From assembly GCA_011051475.1 (NCBI GenBank), contig DRLE01000161.1:1-23283 (forward strand): 23,283 nt of DNA, in the 5' to 3' direction. How positions within the stretch are numbered: the first letter of the stretch is position 1; every line of letters starts with the position of its first letter. Positions 1-8,672 of the stretch are shown piece after piece. Position numbers and translations under genes: made by a program. The notes under the pieces were generated by a model. The model was not told where the DNA came from, made no database searches, and saw only the letters and a program-made list of their open reading frames with translations. This stretch comes from Gammaproteobacteria bacterium. GTDB lineage: Bacteria; Pseudomonadota; Gammaproteobacteria; SZUA-229.

Positions 1-22
1 CCTGCCCTAGTGGTCGGGTTTC

Positions 23-54
23 TTTTTAACCTCTGTGTCCTCTGTGGTTAAAAA
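23..54. repeat. Short inverted repeat with CTCTGTG units
   Basis: The arms TTTTTAACC (23-31) and GGTTAAAAA (46-54) are perfect reverse complements. Between and overlapping them are two direct copies of CTCTGTG (31-37 and 40-46), 9 bp apart. It lies just past the 3' end of the minus-strand signalling gene (stop at 80-82), so it could fold at the end of that transcript, although no proper T-run follows the stem on that strand. Similar 'CACAGAGGACACAGAGG' strings are familiar to me as dispersed intergenic repeats in many bacteria, but I cannot search for other copies here. Confidence 0.55.
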
Positions 55-79
55 TTAACAGATTATTACAACCGGATTC

Positions 80-2923
80 CTAACTGGCATTCTGGTCATT
101 TTTTACCATGCTGATTACATTGTCCCGGACTTCGCCGGGTTCCCGGCTTGCCAGTGAGGTCAGCGGTACCGGGCGTGACACGGCGTAACCCTGTGCATGG
201 TCCAGACCGACTTCTTTCAGGCAGTCGATAATGGCGTCCGAGGCGGCGAACTCGGCAATGGTCTTGATACCCATGACCTGCCCTACTTCATTAATGGATT
301 TCACCATGGCGTAATGCATGGGGTCCTTGTCGATATCCATAACAAAGGAGCCGTCGATTTTCAGGTAGTCGACGGGCAGGCTGGTGAGATAGGAGAAGGA
401 AGACAGTCCGCTACCAAAATCATCAAGAGCGAAAGAGCAGCCGAGTTTTTTCAGTACGTTCATAAAGTGAATGGCACGGCTCAGGTTGCTGATGGCTGCG
501 GTCTCGGTAATTTCAAAACAAAGCAGCTCGGGATTTACCCTGTGCTGCTTGATGCGGGAAACCACGAAATTGAGAAAGCCGCGATTGGACAACGACATGC
601 CGGACAGGTTTATCGAAATCAGTACCTTGTCACTGCGGGTAGCCAGCCATTTTATGGATTGCTCGACCACCCATTCATCGATCAGGGTGATCATATTGTA
701 GTGTTCCGCCGCCGGCAGGAAGTTGTCGGGTGAAACAATGTCGCCCTCGCGGTCGATCATGCGCAGCAGGATTTCACCGTGCAGGATAAAGGATTTTTCC
801 TGCGGGTTGAGCGGCATGATTTCCTGGAAGTACAGCTGGAAACGGTTGTCCTCAAGGGCGTGGTTGATGCGTGATACCCAGTGCATTTCGCGCTGCTGCA
901 TCAGCAACTTGTCATCTTCGTCGGTATACACCTGTATGCGGTTGCGACCGTTTTCCTTGGCCAGGTAGCAGGCAGAGTCTGCATTACTGAGGATTTCCTC
1001 GCAGGAAGTCGCGTCCTCGCTGATGGGAGCGATCCCGATACTTGCGCCGATGGTAAAGGTATTGTCATTCCAGCTGAACTGGAACTGCTGGATAACCATC
1101 AGCAGGCGGCCGGCAATCATCTGGGCGCGGTTGATATTATGGTTTTCCAGCAGCAGGCCGAACTCATCGCCCCCGAGGCGGGCAAGCGTGCCGGCGCCAT
1201 CGAGGTTGGTTTCCAGCAGCATGGTGATCTCTTTCAGCAGTTCGTCGCCCGCTGTATGGCCGCAGGTGTCATTGACCAGTTTGAACTGGTCAAGGTCGAT
1301 ATAGCACAGGGTGTTGACGGAATGTTCTTCACGCTGGCGGATAATCGTGTTTTTCAGGCGACGCTCGAACTCATAGCGATTGATCAGGCCGGTGAGGGCG
1401 TCGTGAGTGGCCTGGAATGTCAGCTGACGGTTCAGCTGGCGCTGTACAGACTCGTCGTGAATAATAACCACAATGCCGGCAATCTGGTTGTCCAGGTCTC
1501 GCATGGGGGCGGCGACGTATTCGACCGGGATTTCAATATTGCTGTTTTTCTGGATGAGCAGTGCGCTGACCGGTTCATCGAGAACAGTCTTGTACTCGAT
1601 ATTTTCTGTCGGGTCGTAGATGCGCTTGTGGGTATCTTCCTTCAGTGCATGCATGACCAGTACAAGCGGTTTGTCTCTTGCCTCTTCCTGGGTCCATCCC
1701 GTCAGCTGTTCGGCCATGGGGTTCATGGTTTGCACGTAACCGTCTATGGTGGTGGTGATTACGCCATCGACAATGGATTCCAGCGTCATTTGCAGGAATT
1801 TGCTCTGGTGCTCAGCGTGCCTGGCATGCTGCTCGGCATTGCTTATGGAATTTTTCAGTTTCTCCTCGGTTTCGCGATGGTTCTCCGCTTCGGTTTGCAG
1901 GTCACTGATCAGCGTCTTTATTCTTTGCCCCATCAGATTGAATGAGCGTATGGGCGCGCTGATCTCGTCATAGCCGTCTTCATCAATCGAGGTAAATTCT
2001 CCACGGGTAATACGCTGTGCAGCCTGTTGCAGTTTTTTCAGCGGTGCCAGTCCGCGTTGCAGTATGCCCAGTGCCAGCAGTAGTGTCAGCAGGGTCAGGA
2101 TCACCGAGCCGACAATGACCTTGTAGCGGATGCCGTCCAGGTGTTGCCTGAACGCAGTGATATCGGAGGCCGCGCTGATTTTCAGTATAAGCCGGTTGCT
2201 TCTGTCATGAACCTGGTAGCCGCTCAACAGGTAGTTGTCGAGTGTGCCGGAAGCCGGCCAGCTGGCAGACTGGTATAACAGCCTGTCATTACTGCTGTAT
2301 ATTTTCAGCGGGATACCGAGTTCGTTTTCCAGTGCCGAGAGACTATGGGCCGGGTCACTGATAATCTGTATATAAGCCTCCGTGCTGTTTTTACCTATGG
2401 GAAACAGGCTGCCGAGCAGGGGACGCTGGCTGTATTCACAAAGTTGAGAGTCGGGTTTTATTCGGCCCAGCGCTGGCAATGTCTGAAACTGACTGATCTG
2501 TCGGGAGCATGGCAGTTGCTCACCTTCCAGTGCAATGCCTCGTGTGGAGTCGGCAAGCAGGCTGAAATCCGGCCTGAAAACCAGGATTTTCTCAAGTTTC
2601 AGCAGGCCGGTGGTAACGTAATACCGGTCAAACTCGGCATCAAGTATCCGGCTCAGTGCAGTGCGGTCATTGTCATGCAGGGCCTGGATAAATGCCGGCT
2701 GATCCTGCAGGCGTTCGGCAATTTCCTCATGCAGCTTGACCGATTTTTCGATAAGGTCACTGGATTTCAGCGCAATCAGATGGGTAATAGCGTCCTTTTG
2801 CTGCTCGTGGGCCAGCTTCCGGTAGGTAAAGTCTGTGGCGATAACAAGGCCGATACCGATAATGCCTACCAGTAAAATTACCAGCGCAAGCATTTTCTGT
2901 AATGTCAGGCGTTTGTTCAGCAT
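80..2923 (-). CDS. Membrane-bound sensor with HAMP, PAS, GGDEF and EAL domains (c-di-GMP turnover)
   Basis: A 947-residue inner-membrane signalling protein. Helix 1 is at about 11-30, followed by a periplasmic sensor of some 235 residues, helix 2 at about 268-288, a HAMP region (289-345), a coiled stretch, a PAS domain (about 373-495), GGDEF (about 505-665) and EAL (about 680-925). The GGDEF motif is intact at 584-588 (RLGGDEF), but the usual RxxD inhibitory site upstream is absent. In the EAL domain the signature reads EIL (717-719). N772, E804, DDFG 834-837, K855, E891 and the QGY at 911-913 are present, while the segment normally AEGVE or AEFVE reads AEFAAS, losing the second Glu. The protein is probably a phosphodiesterase with a regulatory or active cyclase domain; the direction of activity cannot be settled by eye. 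It appears to be a single-gene unit, and what its periplasmic domain senses is unknown. No clear ribosome-binding site precedes the start. Confidence 0.93.
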   Translation of the reverse strand: MLNKRLTLQKMLALVILLVGIIGIGLVIATDFTYRKLAHEQQKDAITHLIALKSSDLIEKSVKLHEEIAERLQDQPAFIQALHDNDRTALSRILDAEFDRYYVTTGLLKLEKILVFRPDFSLLADSTRGIALEGEQLPCSRQISQFQTLPALGRIKPDSQLCEYSQRPLLGSLFPIGKNSTEAYIQIISDPAHSLSALENELGIPLKIYSSNDRLLYQSASWPASGTLDNYLLSGYQVHDRSNRLILKISAASDITAFRQHLDGIRYKVIVGSVILTLLTLLLALGILQRGLAPLKKLQQAAQRITRGEFTSIDEDGYDEISAPIRSFNLMGQRIKTLISDLQTEAENHRETEEKLKNSISNAEQHARHAEHQSKFLQMTLESIVDGVITTTIDGYVQTMNPMAEQLTGWTQEEARDKPLVLVMHALKEDTHKRIYDPTENIEYKTVLDEPVSALLIQKNSNIEIPVEYVAAPMRDLDNQIAGIVVIIHDESVQRQLNRQLTFQATHDALTGLINRYEFERRLKNTIIRQREEHSVNTLCYIDLDQFKLVNDTCGHTAGDELLKEITMLLETNLDGAGTLARLGGDEFGLLLENHNINRAQMIAGRLLMVIQQFQFSWNDNTFTIGASIGIAPISEDATSCEEILSNADSACYLAKENGRNRIQVYTDEDDKLLMQQREMHWVSRINHALEDNRFQLYFQEIMPLNPQEKSFILHGEILLRMIDREGDIVSPDNFLPAAEHYNMITLIDEWVVEQSIKWLATRSDKVLISINLSGMSLSNRGFLNFVVSRIKQHRVNPELLCFEITETAAISNLSRAIHFMNVLKKLGCSFALDDFGSGLSSFSYLTSLPVDYLKIDGSFVMDIDKDPMHYAMVKSINEVGQVMGIKTIAEFAASDAIIDCLKEVGLDHAQGYAVSRPVPLTSLASREPGEVRDNVISMVKNDQNAS

Positions 2924-3369
2924 AAGCGAGCAATCAAAGGCACGGCTGCCTTTACGGTCCGGGTTTTATAGAATCCCTGTATTTATGGTCTGCCCTGAGT
3001 AATCTGACTTTTGCCGGCGCAATAATCCCCGTCTGTAGATTTACAGTGTGTTCCTGGCGTATTGATAAAAGCCCGGTGATAGCGAGAAATCTGCGTAAGC
3101 GTTTATATTTATTCTAGTCAAGATTTCAACACTATGTATGATATGACATCATTTCAGTTGAAAACCTGACAAGGTTCACATATTTACAGTCCGTGAGCTG
3201 AATATATCCGGTCGGCGCGGGCTTAAGAGGCTGCTTTCCCTGTTAAATTTTCCGGGTTAAACAGAGCAAATGACGGATGATAAGGGAAGACACGGGACTG
3301 ATGGCTGTAATTCAACAGGCAAATACTATACAATTCGTGGTTTTTTCTCGATAAATGGCGGAAAGACTT
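2924..3369. other. Divergent intergenic region between the GGDEF/EAL gene and purE
   Basis: This 446-bp, comparatively AT-rich stretch has no convincing gene; a 60-codon frame at 3270-3452 overlaps purE and resembles nothing. It must hold promoters for both flanking genes. The best purE candidate is a TACAAT -10 hexamer at 3329-3334 with only a poor -35. An alternative is TTGAAA at 3158-3163, 17 bp ahead of TATTTA at 3181-3186. A small hairpin AACCT-gaca-AGGTT lies at 3163-3176. No PurR-like palindrome or riboswitch was recognised. Confidence 0.4.
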
Positions 3370-3906
3370 ATGTCATCACAAAGCAGTGGTACCGATACGA
3401 CCGGAAAAACAGTGGCCGGGAAGATAGCGGTTGTCATGGGCAGTCAGAGTGACTGGCCTGTTATGCAATACGCGGTTGAGCAACTGTCAGACTTTGGTGT
3501 GGCCTACGAGGCAAAAGTGGTTTCCGCCCATCGTACACCTGAGCTGCTGTTCGAGTTTGCCGAAACGGCTCGTGACAGGGGGTTTGCCGCAATTATTGCC
3601 GGAGCCGGCGGCGCTGCGCACCTGCCGGGCATGCTGGCTGCAAAAACAACCCTGCCGGTACTCGGTGTGCCCGTGCCATCGAAATATCTCAAGGGTATGG
3701 ATTCATTATTATCCATTGTGCAGATGCCCAGGGGGATTCCGGTGGCTACCTATGCCATTGGCGAGGCCGGTGCAGCCAATGCCGCGCTTTCCGCCATTGC
3801 CATGCTGGCGGTTAACGATGAAAGTCTTGCGCAGAAACTGGACGATTTTCGTGCCAGGCAGCAGCAGAGCGTGTTTGCCATGACTCTGCCGCCGGCTGAT
3901 AGTTGA
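3370..3906 (+). CDS. purE: N5-carboxyaminoimidazole ribonucleotide mutase PurE
   Basis: Class I PurE, which converts N5-CAIR to CAIR in de novo purine synthesis in the cytoplasm. From this start it is 178 residues, close to the family norm. Visible signatures are GSQSDW (24-29), SAHRTP (52-57, with the catalytic His), AGAGGAAHLPG (77-87), and VDSLLSIVQMPRGIPV-type sequence near 110-125. I chose ATG 3370 because GGAAAG (3360-3365) sits just upstream and the product then begins MSSQ, much like E. coli PurE. An in-frame ATG at 3355 would add five residues but has no ribosome-binding site. purK follows after 52 bp in the same direction, the usual purEK operon, and supplies the substrate. Confidence 0.95.
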   Translation: MSSQSSGTDTTGKTVAGKIAVVMGSQSDWPVMQYAVEQLSDFGVAYEAKVVSAHRTPELLFEFAETARDRGFAAIIAGAGGAAHLPGMLAAKTTLPVLGVPVPSKYLKGMDSLLSIVQMPRGIPVATYAIGEAGAANAALSAIAMLAVNDESLAQKLDDFRARQQQSVFAMTLPPADS

Positions 3907-3958
3907 TAAAAGAGTCTGTCCAAAAGGTCGGAAAAACAGCAATGCGGATCAATTATAA

Positions 3959-5249
<1,291 letters not shown>

Positions 5250-5264
5250 GCCGGCAAAGCCGGC
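5250..5264. terminator. GC hairpin between rhlB stop and element copy A
   Basis: GCCGGC-aaa-GCCGGC is a 6-bp GC stem just beyond the rhlB stop codon (TGA at 5266-5268 on the minus strand). No T-run follows it, as element copy A begins at the next base. It may have served as the rhlB terminator stem or as a 3' end protector; hairpins in this position recur next to the other element copies. Confidence 0.45.
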
Positions 5265-5265
5265 C

Positions 5266-6567
5266 TCACCGTCTTCTGCTCCGGTTATCCCTGCCTCGCC
5301 CCTGATGCCGGCCACCACTGCCACGGTGACCACCAGAACGCGGCCGGTTTTGCCGGCCACTCCTTGGTTTTCTTTCCATTTTAATCGGTGGTTTCGGTTC
5401 AACCAGCAGTTCGCTGGTGACGGCTTCGCGGCCGATTTTCTGGTCGATGTATTCCTCGATATCCATAATGTAGTGCGCATAGTCTTCGCAGGCGAAGCTG
5501 ATCGCCGCGCCACTGGCGCCGGCGCGGGCGGTGCGGCCGATGCGGTGCACGTAGTCTTCACCTGACTGTGGCAGGTCGAAGTTGAAGACATGGCTGACCT
5601 CGGGAATGTGCAGGCCACGGGCGGCGACGTCGGTGGCCACCAGTACATTGAATTCACCGTCCTGGAATTTTTTCAGCAGGGTCTGGCGTTTTTTCTGCGG
5701 CACGTCGCCCGAGAGCAGGGCGGACTTGTAGCCGTTGCCTTCCAGCCAGGCGTAGACTTTTTCCGCGACGCGTTTGGTGTTGATAAAGATAATGCTGCGC
5801 GAGGGCTTGAGTGTTTTCATCAGGCCCAGCAGCAGCGGAATCTTTTCCTCGTTGGCCGGGTAGTAGATCGACTGCTCGATCTTGTCGGCGGTTCGGGTTT
5901 CCGCCTCGATGCGTACTTCCGCCGGGTCGTTCATGTGCTCGTAGGCAAGCTCGGCAATACGGTGCGAGAGTGTAGCGGAAAAAAGCAGACTCAGGCGTTT
6001 GGCAGGTTCCGGGCAGCGGCGCAGCAGGTAACGGATATCGTCGATAAAGCCAAGGTCGAACATGCGATCGGCTTCATCCAGTACCAGCACGTCACAGGCT
6101 TTCAGGTTATAGACGCCCTGTTTGAAAAAATCGATCAGTCGTCCCGGTGTGCCGATAAGAATATCGACGCCTTCGGTAATGGTATTGCGCTGTTTGTCGT
6201 AGTCGGTACCACCATAGGCCAGACCAAGTTTAAGTCCGGTGTATTTGCCTATGGCTGCGGCGTCCTTGTGAATCTGTATGGCCAGTTCACGTGTGGGCGC
6301 CAGTATCAGTGCACGCGGCTGGTTGGGTTTGCGATTTTCATCTGCAGGCTTGCTGATAAGGTGGTGCATGCAGGCCACCATAAAGGCGGCAGTTTTACCG
6401 GTACCGGTCTGTGCTTCGCCGGCGACATCCTTGCCGGTCAGTGCGATGGGTATGCTCTGTGCCTGTATGGGAGTGCAGAATTCAAAACCGGCTTCATCCA
6501 GTCCCTTGATCAGGTCCGGGTGAAGGTCGAAGTCTTTAAAACGGATGTCTGTAAGGTGGTGATTCAT
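5266..6567 (-). CDS. rhlB: DEAD-box ATP-dependent RNA helicase RhlB
   Basis: A cytoplasmic RNA helicase of 433 residues, in E. coli a partner of RNase E in the degradosome. Motifs in order are the Q motif with TPIQ (32-35), AQTGTGKT (52-59), PTRELA (91-96), TPGR (140-143), DEAD (164-167), SAT (197-199), and HRIGRTARAG (341-350). The C-terminal 35 residues are a basic Arg/Gly-rich RNA-binding tail. Sequence such as ALHP-, GLKLGLAYGG and DEADRM-DLGFI-DIR matches RhlB rather than RhlE or SrmB. Position next to trxA and rho, as in E. coli, supports this. I chose the ATG at 6567 (MNHHLTD, matching E. coli's HLTE start); in-frame ATGs at 6579 and 6633 would extend it. None has a clear Shine-Dalgarno. 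Confidence 0.95.
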   Translation of the reverse strand: MNHHLTDIRFKDFDLHPDLIKGLDEAGFEFCTPIQAQSIPIALTGKDVAGEAQTGTGKTAAFMVACMHHLISKPADENRKPNQPRALILAPTRELAIQIHKDAAAIGKYTGLKLGLAYGGTDYDKQRNTITEGVDILIGTPGRLIDFFKQGVYNLKACDVLVLDEADRMFDLGFIDDIRYLLRRCPEPAKRLSLLFSATLSHRIAELAYEHMNDPAEVRIEAETRTADKIEQSIYYPANEEKIPLLLGLMKTLKPSRSIIFINTKRVAEKVYAWLEGNGYKSALLSGDVPQKKRQTLLKKFQDGEFNVLVATDVAARGLHIPEVSHVFNFDLPQSGEDYVHRIGRTARAGASGAAISFACEDYAHYIMDIEEYIDQKIGREAVTSELLVEPKPPIKMERKPRSGRQNRPRSGGHRGSGGRHQGRGRDNRSRRR

Positions 6568-6762
6568 GGATGTATTCATGGAGGTGTAGCATACAGGATT
6601 TTTTAATCCGGGGTCTATTAAAAGGGTGTACAAATGCTAAAAATAGTTTATTATGTACTCATCATTGTCTTGATTTCAAATACATCGAACACGAAAAACC
6701 GAGTTTACACATAGTTCTTACTGTTTTCGCCAGCGCGATATTTCTTACAACACCAGTTATTT

Positions 6763-6768
6763 AAGAGG
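6763..6768 (+). promoter_or_regulatory. Ribosome-binding site that fixes the TTG start of trxA
   Basis: AAGAGG lies 7 bp ahead of the TTG at 6776-6778. Reading from there gives a thioredoxin N-terminus that aligns residue for residue with E. coli TrxA, so the non-ATG start is well supported. The rest of the 208-bp rhlB/trxA divergent gap (6568-6775) is AT-rich and must contain both promoters, but I could not choose convincing hexamers. Confidence 0.75.
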
Positions 6769-6775
6769 TTCCACC

Positions 6776-7102
6776 TTGAGCAACGAGATCGTTTACGTTA
6801 CAGATGATTCTTTTGAAAAAGAAGTCCTGCAGTCTGATATTCCTGTGCTGGTTGATTACTGGGCTGAATGGTGTGGTCCCTGCAAGATGATTGCACCGAT
6901 TCTTGATGAAATCGTGAGCGAATATGCCGGCAAGCTTAAAGTTGCCAAACTGAATATCGATGAAAATTCTGCGACACCACCCAAGTTTGGCATTCGCGGT
7001 ATTCCAACCCTGATGATTTTTAAGGATGGTGATGTTGAAGCAACCAAGGTTGGTGCTTTGTCAAAGTCTCAGCTGACAGCCTTCATTGACAGCAGCCTGT
7101 AA
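6776..7102 (+). CDS. trxA: Thioredoxin 1
   Basis: A cytoplasmic dithiol-disulfide oxidoreductase of 108 residues, the normal size. The redox centre WCGPC is at 32-36, preceded by the conserved VDYWAE, and the cis-proline is P77 in GIPT. The sequence closely follows E. coli TrxA through the LDEI, GKLKVAKLNID and KVGALSK stretches. The start is TTG, with a good AAGAGG ribosome-binding site. A small perfect hairpin, GCCTG-TAA-CAGGC (7095-7107), places the stop codon in its loop. rho lies 265 bp downstream in the same direction, the gene order known from enterobacteria. It supplies reductant to ribonucleotide reductase and other thiol enzymes. Confidence 0.98.
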   Translation: MSNEIVYVTDDSFEKEVLQSDIPVLVDYWAEWCGPCKMIAPILDEIVSEYAGKLKVAKLNIDENSATPPKFGIRGIPTLMIFKDGDVEATKVGALSKSQLTAFIDSSL

Positions 7103-7367
7103 CAGGCATTACCGATTCCTGGCGCCTGGTGTATAAAGTCAGGCGTATAAGGGCTGGCCGATAACAGGTCGCCCCGTAACAATCAATATAAAGTAGACAT
7201 AATGCCGGTTGCCAGTGCGTTCTGCAGCACACAGCCTGCGCATAAAGAATAAATACAAAAAACACAAGGCTAATTCGAGGCGCACGGTCTGTTTGCCTCT
7301 CAAAAACAACAGCAGACATCACCCAACTTATCCTGTAATACAACTCTTAATATACCTCTCTGACACT
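7103..7367 (+). promoter_or_regulatory. Leader region upstream of rho
   Basis: 265 bp without a gene between trxA and rho. A stem CGCCTG/CAGGCG (7123-7128 with 7140-7145) follows the trxA stop but has no T-run. A CATAAT hexamer at 7198-7203 could be a -10, with a weak -35. In E. coli rho has a long leader through which Rho limits its own transcription. The downstream half here (about 7230-7367) is C-containing and poor in G, as a Rho loading region would be, so autogenous control is plausible but inferred. No strong ribosome-binding site precedes the rho ATG. Confidence 0.4.
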
Positions 7368-8624
7368 ATGAATCTTACCGAACTGAAACAGAAACCCGTC
7401 GCCGAGCTGATCGAGCTCGCCAACTCCATGAAGCTCGAGAACGTTTCGCGCTCGAAAAAACAGGACATTATTTTCGCCATTCTCAAGGCGCACGCGAAAA
7501 GCGGTGAGGATATCTTCGGCGATGGTGTACTGGAAATTCTCCAGGACGGTTTCGGTTTTCTGCGTTCGGCGGATGGTTCCTACCTGGCAGGTCCGGATGA
7601 TATCTATGTTTCGCCAAGCCAGATACGCCGCTTCAATATGCGTACCGGTGATACCATTTCCGGCAAGATTCGCCCGCCCAAGGACGGTGAGCGTTATTTC
7701 GCCATGCTCAAGGTTGACCAGATCAACTTTGAACCGCCTGAAAGCACACGTAACAAGATCGCTTTTGAAAATCTGACGCCGCTGCACCCGAATGAACGCC
7801 TGATCATGGAGCGCGGCAATGGTAGCACCGAGGACATAACCGCGCGCATTATCGACCTGGTATCTCCCATCGGCAAGGGCCAGCGCGGTCTGATCGTGTC
7901 GCCACCGAAAGCCGGTAAGACCATGATGCTCAACCATATTGCGCAGTCCATCAGCGCCAACTGCCCGGACTGCGTGCTGATCGTGCTGCTCATCGACGAG
8001 CGCCCGGAAGAGGTGACCGAAATGGAGCGCAGTGTGCGCGGCGAAGTGGTTTCATCCACCTTCGACGAGCCCGCCAGCCGTCATGTGCAGGTTGCGGAAA
8101 TGGTAATCGAAAAGGCCAAGCGCCTGGCCGAGCATAAAAAAGATGTTGTTATCCTGCTCGACTCCATTACCCGTCTGGCGCGCGCCTACAATACGGTGAT
8201 TCCGTCATCCGGCAAGGTACTGACCGGTGGTGTTGACGCCCACGCCCTGCATCGCCCGAAACGGTTCTTCGGCGCCGCGCGTAATATCGAGGAAGGCGGC
8301 AGTATTACCATCCTCGCCACCGCCCTGGTCGATACCGGTTCGAAAATGGACGAAGTGATCTACGAAGAGTTCAAGGGAACCGGTAATATGGAAATCCATC
8401 TTGACCGCCGCATTACCGAAAAACGTATCTTCCCCGCCATCAATATCAACCGCTCCGGTACCCGTCGTGAGGAACTGCTGACCAAGCCCGATGAACTGCA
8501 GAAAATGTGGATCCTGCGTCGTCTGCTGCAACCCATGGATGAAATCGGCGCCATCGAGTTCCTTATGGGCAAACTGCAGGCTACCAAGACCAATGATGAG
8601 TTCTTTGATTCGATGAAAGGGTAG
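7368..8624 (+). CDS. rho: Transcription termination factor Rho
   Basis: A hexameric RNA-dependent ATPase that ends transcription. The 418 residues from this ATG match the usual 419 of E. coli. The N-terminal domain starts MNLTELKQKPVAELIELA. The primary RNA-binding site includes GFGFLRS (61-67). The P-loop is PPKAGKT (179-185), Walker B VILLDSITR (261-269), and the secondary-site Q-loop lies around 285-300. The Q-loop reads VDAHALHRPKRF where enteric Rho has VDANALHRPKRF. An upstream in-frame GTG-type start could add 53 residues, but that extension looks like untranslated leader. A GC hairpin begins at the next base after the stop. Confidence 0.98.
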   Translation: MNLTELKQKPVAELIELANSMKLENVSRSKKQDIIFAILKAHAKSGEDIFGDGVLEILQDGFGFLRSADGSYLAGPDDIYVSPSQIRRFNMRTGDTISGKIRPPKDGERYFAMLKVDQINFEPPESTRNKIAFENLTPLHPNERLIMERGNGSTEDITARIIDLVSPIGKGQRGLIVSPPKAGKTMMLNHIAQSISANCPDCVLIVLLIDERPEEVTEMERSVRGEVVSSTFDEPASRHVQVAEMVIEKAKRLAEHKKDVVILLDSITRLARAYNTVIPSSGKVLTGGVDAHALHRPKRFFGAARNIEEGGSITILATALVDTGSKMDEVIYEEFKGTGNMEIHLDRRITEKRIFPAININRSGTRREELLTKPDELQKMWILRRLLQPMDEIGAIEFLMGKLQATKTNDEFFDSMKG

Positions 8625-8637
8625 GCGCCTGCGGCGC
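8625..8637. terminator. GC hairpin directly after rho, abutting half element C
   Basis: GCGCC-tgc-GGCGC forms a 5-bp stem immediately after the rho TAG. Its right edge touches the first heptamer at 8638. There is no T-run. It is the third case in this window of a GC stem touching the AGTGAATAA end of a heptamer element. Confidence 0.4.
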
Positions 8638-8672
8638 AGTGAATAACGAATAGTGAACAGTGAATAGTGAAA
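8638..8672. repeat. AGTGAAT heptamer element, copy C (half copy)
   Basis: Five consecutive 7-bp units: AGTGAAT, AACGAAT, AGTGAAC, AGTGAAT, AGTGAAA. The order and variants mirror the terminal arm of copy B (AGTGAAT, AACTAAT, AGTGAAT, AGTGAAC at 11293-11320). The core and the opposite arm are missing, so this is a truncated or decayed copy. Its last unit contains the GTG that is the most upstream possible modA start. Confidence 0.8.

Noticed and set aside
881..1945. 354-codon plus-strand frame inside the GGDEF/EAL gene
   Set aside because: It is the antisense shadow of a clear multi-domain gene, favoured by codon bias, with no family resemblance.
7123..7145. Intrinsic terminator after trxA
   Set aside because: The stem is short and no T-run follows, so I treat it only as part of the rho leader.
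7209..7367. 53-residue N-terminal extension of Rho
   Set aside because: The ATG at 7368 gives a product of normal length starting MNLTELK as in other Rho proteins; the extension looks like leader translated by chance.
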